The translations under genes were made by a program, and so were the position numbers. This document shows positions 14,126 through 18,642 of a stretch of DNA of 18,642 nucleotides, piece after piece. The notes under the pieces were generated by a model. It ran no database searches. It saw only the letters and a list, made by a program, of their open reading frames with translations, and was not told where the DNA came from. Source of the DNA: Lactobacillales bacterium (GTDB lineage: Bacteria; Bacillota; Bacilli; Lactobacillales; Vagococcaceae); NCBI GenBank assembly GCA_015655485.1, contig JAATEZ010000333.1, positions 1 to 18,642 on the forward strand. The letters are read 5' to 3'. Within the stretch, counting starts at the first letter, position 1. Each line of letters starts with the position of its first letter.

Positions 14126-16813
14126 TCATCCATTCCAATTTATTTTGTTTTCCTGAAACATCTGTGTCAAATGAGCGGCTTCCTCATCAGAAATTTTCAC
14201 TTGGTAAAGAGACTCCAGTCCCATCAGATGTGTTCGAATAATATCCATTTCCATTCGATTTTTTTGTTTAAACTGAGCTAAATTTCGAAAGCTTCTGCCT
14301 TCTTTTCCTTGACGTAAAGAATCGATCAAAAAAGCTAAGTGTAAAATGATTCCTGAATCCACTCCGGCCTCAACCATGATATGCAAATCTTTTTGGATCT
14401 CATGAACTGTTTTTTGAAGAGAAATGATCAGCCGCGAAACTGAATCTACACTATGGATCGTACCTTCAAGAGACCGCACCATTTGCTCTACAGAAACCTC
14501 TTCCCCAACGATCCGCTTAAAAATAGCCAGTTTCGATTCTTCAAAAATATCAAAAGCCGAGAAAAAAGGAATATTCTGATAAGAAACATCTACCGTCCCA
14601 ACGATCGCTTTGATGTCATATTCTTCTAATAATTCATCAATATGCTTCTTAAAGGCTTCTTTCTCTAAAAATTGCATCTGGATGATTCTCATTTTACTCT
14701 GGTCGATCACAGGAGCCACTCTTTCATACAACTTTTTGGCTACTCCTTCTCCAGTAAAACAAGTGACGATCACTGCTTTTTTTATACTGGCAGCCGGCCG
14801 GTATTGCTCTTTGATTACACTTTCAAAAGAGAGTTGGACATTTTGATAGATGTCTTCTAATGATCGGCCGACACTTGCCATCCGCACTGCTTCTAAGACG
14901 ACCATCGTACTGACCATCGCTATCGCCTTTGTGCGGATCCCCGTTTCTTCGAAAATCATATCGCCAAAACTATTCAGTGACCCCATATCCGTAAGCAGCA
15001 GCAGTCCGCCGCTCATCTCATCCAGGTGAACCTTTACATATTGTCTAAGTTTATCATACATCTGCTGGACTTCCATCGTGAGCGGCATATTAAAGGCCAC
15101 TCCAGTGTTTGTTCCTAATAATTCCTGCACAGCTTCTAACAAACTCGAAGCAGTGGACTTGCCATGCATCAATATCACGATCGTCACCTTATTTTCTGCT
15201 CTTTTTGAAACTTCTTTTTGATTTAAAGTCAAAAACATCGTGATAAAGCCGATCTCATCAAAAGGGATCTCTATGGCAAACTCTTCTTCGATCATTCCCG
15301 ATAAATCAATAGCTACCTGAAATTCCTTTGAATATTTTTTGCGGACATTGTTTAGATCCGGATGAACGATCAGATGATTTTCGCGAACGCGTTCGATCAT
15401 CCCCTGTAGATGCAAGGCAAAAGCAAAGCGCGCTTTTTTGTTAAAACTGCGCTGTAATTTTTCCTCCGCCAAATTATAAAGATTGTCCGTCAACTGCCAG
15501 ATCCGCTCGGAGATAAGTTCGCGGTGAACATTATTCTGAGACAACTCGGCGACATAATCTTGAAAATAATCCTCATCCTTTGAAGCAATCAAAGTTTCCA
15601 AATCAAGATGATCTAATTCACCGCTGGATAAAGCCTCAACTTTTTCTTCGATGGCATTATAAACTTCCATATCTTGCATAGAATCCTGAACCCACACCAG
15701 TTCATTCGTCCCCGGATCAAAAGTTAAATAATTACTTTTATTATCCATCGACCGGTTGATTCGTTCCGGTAATTCTTTGATTCGCAGAAGGCCCTTTTGT
15801 ACATGCAAAGGCAAGTCCTTCTGACGTAAAGTAAGGCAAGTTTCATTATGCGTGCGGTAGTGAAGGAATGCTTTGGCGCAAACTAATTTGAGATCCCGTT
15901 TGATTTGACCAATATTCCCTTCCGCTGTGTACAGCATAAAAGCAGAAAAGGTTTCTTTTTCTACACATATCCGCTGATTCAGCCGCGTCGCTTCTTGGGA
16001 AATAAATCGTGCCACCATCTCATAACGTTCATCCAATGTACGACTGCTCAGAGGAGGCAGTGTGATGACCATTGGGATACGGCGATTAAAGGTCTGTAAA
16101 AAACTTGAAGAGTTCTCTGTCGTTGCACCAATAAGCTGTACTGTTGCTTCTCGTTGACCGACACTTTCTCCCAAAGGCCGGTAAGTTCCTTTATCAATAA
16201 ACGTGAAAAGCATTTCCTGCCCTTCCGGCGACAAGCGATGGATCTCATCTAAAAATAAAATTCCGCCATCCGCTTCGGCAACTAATCCGTCTTGATCCTC
16301 TATCGCTCCGGTATAAGCTCCTTTTTTCACTCCAAAAATATGGCCAAATAAAAGCTGCGGATTTTGTGCATAATCAGCACAATTAAACGAAACAAAGGGA
16401 GCATTTTGCGATAATATACCCGACTCAACGGCGAAATGATACATACATTCGGCAAATAAAGATTTACCTGTTCCGGTTTCACCAAAAATAATCGTATGCA
16501 ACCCTCTAGGAGGGTATAAAATAGCCGCTTTCGCCTGCTGGATACTGATTTTTAAAGATTCCTCAGCTCCAATCAAATTATCAAAACCCACCTCGGCAAG
16601 ATGTTCTTTGCCCGCATCGAGTTCAAGCGGTGTAACTTCATAAATCACAGGCCGTCCTTCGATCCGTACCACCCGATTCTCTTTGTATAATTCATTCAGA
16701 TACCGGCTGGCATTCGTTCTATCAAGATTCAGTTCAGCAGCCATTTGAGAGGCAGACATTCCCCGCTCTTTGGATTTTAATAACTGAAGAATCTCCATTT
16801 TTCTATTGATCAT
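14126..16813 (-). CDS. LevR-family sigma-54-dependent activator with PRD and PTS regulatory domains
   Basis: The 895-residue cytosolic activator probably drives the adjacent PTS operon. Domains in order: winged helix (residues 1-60); AAA+ sigma-54 interaction domain with Walker A GETGTGKS (111-118), loop GAYTGA (165-170) and Walker B GGILFLDE (183-190); PRD1 (about 430-535, His468); IIA-Man-like domain with His550 (LMHGKSTA); IIB-like domain with Cys685 (VTCFTGEG); and PRD2 (about 785-895, His825). The start at 16813 has GGAGGG 6 nt upstream; an ATG at 16834 lacks one. LevR-type proteins are controlled by PTS phosphorylation of their PRDs. It lies 41 bp after a helicase gene and may be cotranscribed with it. 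It resembles Listeria LpoR/CelR (lmo1721). The substrate is not shown. The loop has Tyr in place of Phe (GAFTGA), a known conservative variant. Confidence 0.94.
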   Translation of the reverse strand: MINRKMEILQLLKSKERGMSASQMAAELNLDRTNASRYLNELYKENRVVRIEGRPVIYEVTPLELDAGKEHLAEVGFDNLIGAEESLKISIQQAKAAILYPPRGLHTIIFGETGTGKSLFAECMYHFAVESGILSQNAPFVSFNCADYAQNPQLLFGHIFGVKKGAYTGAIEDQDGLVAEADGGILFLDEIHRLSPEGQEMLFTFIDKGTYRPLGESVGQREATVQLIGATTENSSSFLQTFNRRIPMVITLPPLSSRTLDERYEMVARFISQEATRLNQRICVEKETFSAFMLYTAEGNIGQIKRDLKLVCAKAFLHYRTHNETCLTLRQKDLPLHVQKGLLRIKELPERINRSMDNKSNYLTFDPGTNELVWVQDSMQDMEVYNAIEEKVEALSSGELDHLDLETLIASKDEDYFQDYVAELSQNNVHRELISERIWQLTDNLYNLAEEKLQRSFNKKARFAFALHLQGMIERVRENHLIVHPDLNNVRKKYSKEFQVAIDLSGMIEEEFAIEIPFDEIGFITMFLTLNQKEVSKRAENKVTIVILMHGKSTASSLLEAVQELLGTNTGVAFNMPLTMEVQQMYDKLRQYVKVHLDEMSGGLLLLTDMGSLNSFGDMIFEETGIRTKAIAMVSTMVVLEAVRMASVGRSLEDIYQNVQLSFESVIKEQYRPAASIKKAVIVTCFTGEGVAKKLYERVAPVIDQSKMRIIQMQFLEKEAFKKHIDELLEEYDIKAIVGTVDVSYQNIPFFSAFDIFEESKLAIFKRIVGEEVSVEQMVRSLEGTIHSVDSVSRLIISLQKTVHEIQKDLHIMVEAGVDSGIILHLAFLIDSLRQGKEGRSFRNLAQFKQKNRMEMDIIRTHLMGLESLYQVKISDEEAAHLTQMFQENKINWNG

Positions 16814-16854
16814 CGCATTCCCTCCAAGATCCATCCTAAAAAAAATTCGATCAA

Positions 16855-18174
16855 TTAAGACTTTTTATGTCGAGCTCCGATATTTTTTTGATTTCTGGCT
16901 CTTTTTTTATTGCGTGTACCCTTTTTTACTTTTTGAATATCAGCTGCAGCCCTTTCAACTTTTCCAGTTTTTTTTGAGACGCTTGCAGTTGATCCAGAAC
17001 CTTTTACGGCTGTCTCACTAATGCCTGATTTTTTTTCATCAGCTTTCTTTTCAGGTTTTTCCATCCATAGCCGGCCGCCAAATAAATAAACTTCCTGACT
17101 AACTATTTGACAGCCTTTAAGTATCTTTTGGTAGTCTTTTTCTTCTCCTGAATGGATGAGTGTCAGGGCGATTCCATCTTTCCCCATCCTGCCAACACGA
17201 CCAGTACGGTGAATATAATCCTCTGGCGAGAGCGGGCATTCATACTGAACTACATAAGTAAGACTTTCAAAGTCCAAGCCGCGTGAAGCCAAATCAGTCG
17301 TTAAAAGGAACGTGACTTTTCCAGCCACAAATAAATCGAGTGCCAATTTTCGCTCTGTTTTATTTTGATCTGAAGCCAGAGAAACCACCGGGACTCCTTC
17401 ATACAAAAGTTTGCTTTCCGCCGCACCCATTTCACTCAAATGATTAAAAAAAACAATGGCTTTAAAATCAGGAACATAGGCTAATTTACGTAATAATTCC
17501 ACTTTTTTTCGAGAAGCGGCTTTAAGATATTGGTGGCTTATCGCTCCTTTTGAATCATCTTCGTCCGTCACGTCAATAGTTGTCACTGCCTGTTTTACGT
17601 TCATTCCAATAAAATCTGCCGCTTTTTGCCCAGTGGCCGAAAAAAAACTGATTTGGCAATCATCTGAGATTCGATCAATAATTTTTTTGGTCAAATTCTC
17701 CTGATCAGCCTGTAACAATTGATCCACCTCATCAATGACCAGACTTTTTATTTGTAAGATTTTTATTTTACGATTTTGAATGAGTTCAGCTACTCGTCCA
17801 GGAGTGCCGACAAGGACTTCTGGTTTCATTTTTAATTTTTCCAATTGCCATTTAACATTCGTCCCGCCAATGAGTGGCTGAACATTCAGCGCTAATAATG
17901 TTCCCCATTCTTGAGCTACCTTGGTCACTTGCATAGCTAATTCTTGAGAAGGCAGCAAAATCAACAGCTGGTTGCCCGCTTTTTTCTCTACTTTTTCCAA
18001 AAGAGGTAATAAATAAGCTAAAGTTTTCCCAGAGCCGGTCGGCGAGATCCCTAACAGGGACTTTCCTGAAGACAATTCCGCAAAAGTTCTTTCCTGAACT
18101 TTTGAAGGCTGATCAAAACCTCTTTTTCTCCAATTTTCTTGCCAAATCAATGGTAAATGTTGCAAAAATCCCAT
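16855..18174 (-). CDS. DEAD-box ATP-dependent RNA helicase (DEVD variant)
   Basis: The superfamily 2 RNA helicase has 439 residues. The Q-motif glutamine is Gln27, motif I is SPTGSGKT (44-51), and motif Ia is PSQELAM. TPGR is near 124-127 and motif II is DEVD (148-151) instead of DEAD. SAT (179-181) and the motif VI HRTGRVGRMGK complete the core. A lysine/arginine-rich tail of about 65 residues follows, as in helicases that bind rRNA or work in the cold. GGAG lies 10 nt before the ATG. The gene precedes the LevR-like activator by 41 bp, as the Listeria helicase lmo1722 precedes lmo1721. In Listeria that helicase is linked to cold growth and ribosome assembly, from memory. I find no strong promoter in the 75 bp upstream. 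Confidence 0.94.
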   Translation of the reverse strand: MGFLQHLPLIWQENWRKRGFDQPSKVQERTFAELSSGKSLLGISPTGSGKTLAYLLPLLEKVEKKAGNQLLILLPSQELAMQVTKVAQEWGTLLALNVQPLIGGTNVKWQLEKLKMKPEVLVGTPGRVAELIQNRKIKILQIKSLVIDEVDQLLQADQENLTKKIIDRISDDCQISFFSATGQKAADFIGMNVKQAVTTIDVTDEDDSKGAISHQYLKAASRKKVELLRKLAYVPDFKAIVFFNHLSEMGAAESKLLYEGVPVVSLASDQNKTERKLALDLFVAGKVTFLLTTDLASRGLDFESLTYVVQYECPLSPEDYIHRTGRVGRMGKDGIALTLIHSGEEKDYQKILKGCQIVSQEVYLFGGRLWMEKPEKKADEKKSGISETAVKGSGSTASVSKKTGKVERAAADIQKVKKGTRNKKRARNQKNIGARHKKS

Positions 18175-18249
18175 TTTCTTTCTACTCCGATTTTCTTATT
18201 TTTTTCACATTTTCTCTTTATCGACAACAGAATGAAAGAACCCGCCTCA

Positions 18250-18642
18250 TTACTTATCCGCCGGAAAAACGATCCCGGCAGATTGGCGCAATTTTGTGAT
18301 TTCATTATGAACAGCCAAGCTAAGATCCAGCCATTTCTGATAGTCATTTTTATTTTTTATCTCTTCCGGGTTTTCAATCACTCGAGCAAAATCTCTAGCT
18401 TCTGAAATCATAGGATTTGTTTCCTGTTCCACTAAAACTTCTTTTGTAAAATCACTCTTTCGCTGATAGTCATGAATGCTGGTGACACTGCTGACACTGT
18501 CCAGATAGATTGTCCCTGTTGTGGTATAAATTTCCGATGGAAGATCAGAATCCGCATTTTTCCCAGTCATAAGTGTCACGTCAAATGTAGCATACCGCAA
18601 AACGATAGTCCCTAGACCATCCACTCCGGTTGGCAGCTTCCG
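18250..18642 (-). CDS. Gfo/Idh/MocA-family oxidoreductase, C-terminal 130 residues (5' end beyond right edge)
   Basis: The frame is open from the right edge to a TAA at 18250. The visible part is the C-terminal alpha/beta dimerisation and substrate domain. It reads GVDGLGTIVLRYATFDVTL, then SEIYTTTGTIYLDSVSSVTS, and ends with YQKWLDLSLAVHNEITKLRQ and SAGIVFP, the end pattern of NAD(P)-dependent Gfo/Idh/MocA dehydrogenases. The N-terminal Rossmann domain is outside the window, so the cofactor site and the start cannot be seen. The substrate is unknown. The helicase gene follows 75 bp downstream without a clear terminator, so read-through is possible. Confidence 0.82.
   Translation of the reverse strand, partial: RKLPTGVDGLGTIVLRYATFDVTLMTGKNADSDLPSEIYTTTGTIYLDSVSSVTSIHDYQRKSDFTKEVLVEQETNPMISEARDFARVIENPEEIKNKNDYQKWLDLSLAVHNEITKLRQSAGIVFPADK

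Overview
The window looks like chromosome of a low-GC Gram-positive coccus of the Lactobacillales, most likely Enterococcus or a close relative. Reasons: AT-rich spacers, strong AGGAGG-type ribosome binding sites, an M-box magnesium riboswitch, a LevR-type sigma-54 activator with a PTS operon, the map/yihY pair divergent from a flavodoxin, and a tRNA gene without an encoded CCA. The genus is an inference from gene content, not from a database match. Most genes are ordinary housekeeping or accessory metabolism, and nearly all lie on the minus strand.

Layout, left to right. (1) 1-2153: the N-terminal part of an MgtA magnesium P-type ATPase (runs off the left edge), preceded by its promoter, an M-box riboswitch, an intrinsic terminator and a possible 32-codon leader ORF. 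(2) 2172-4912: a vitamin B6 island with a MocR-type (GntR-aminotransferase) regulator, divergent pyridoxine kinase pdxK, and a frameshifted, truncated ECF-transporter S-component remnant. (3) 4957-6322: a PadR regulator and a HAAS/DUF1700-type membrane protein with a strong promoter overlapped by a repeated operator-like motif. (4) 6471-7510: GMP reductase guaC. (5) 7596-10054: yihY and map on the minus strand, a flavodoxin on the plus strand, and a bidirectional terminator. (6) 10077-12368: a TetR regulator divergent from an M29 aminopeptidase. The aminopeptidase is followed by a roughly 110-nt strongly structured element and a terminator. (7) 12385-13085: a decayed Cof-type HAD phosphatase pseudogene and a tRNA-Arg(CCT). 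(8) 13163-18174: a sigma-54-dependent Lac/Cel-family PTS operon that has only IIB and IIA, a canonical -24/-12 promoter, three upstream activator repeats, its LevR-like activator, and a DEAD-box helicase. From memory this order resembles the Listeria monocytogenes lmo1719-lmo1722 (lpoA-lpoB-lpoR-helicase) block. (9) 18250-18642: the C-terminal end of a Gfo/Idh/MocA oxidoreductase, cut by the right edge.

The points most worth a second look are the structured, possibly pseudoknotted element at 12195-12304, the PTS operon without a membrane IIC component, and the small ORF between the M-box terminator and mgtA. Two gene remnants (B6 ECF S-component and Cof phosphatase) show ongoing decay. No CRISPR array, insertion sequence, prophage or defence system was recognised.
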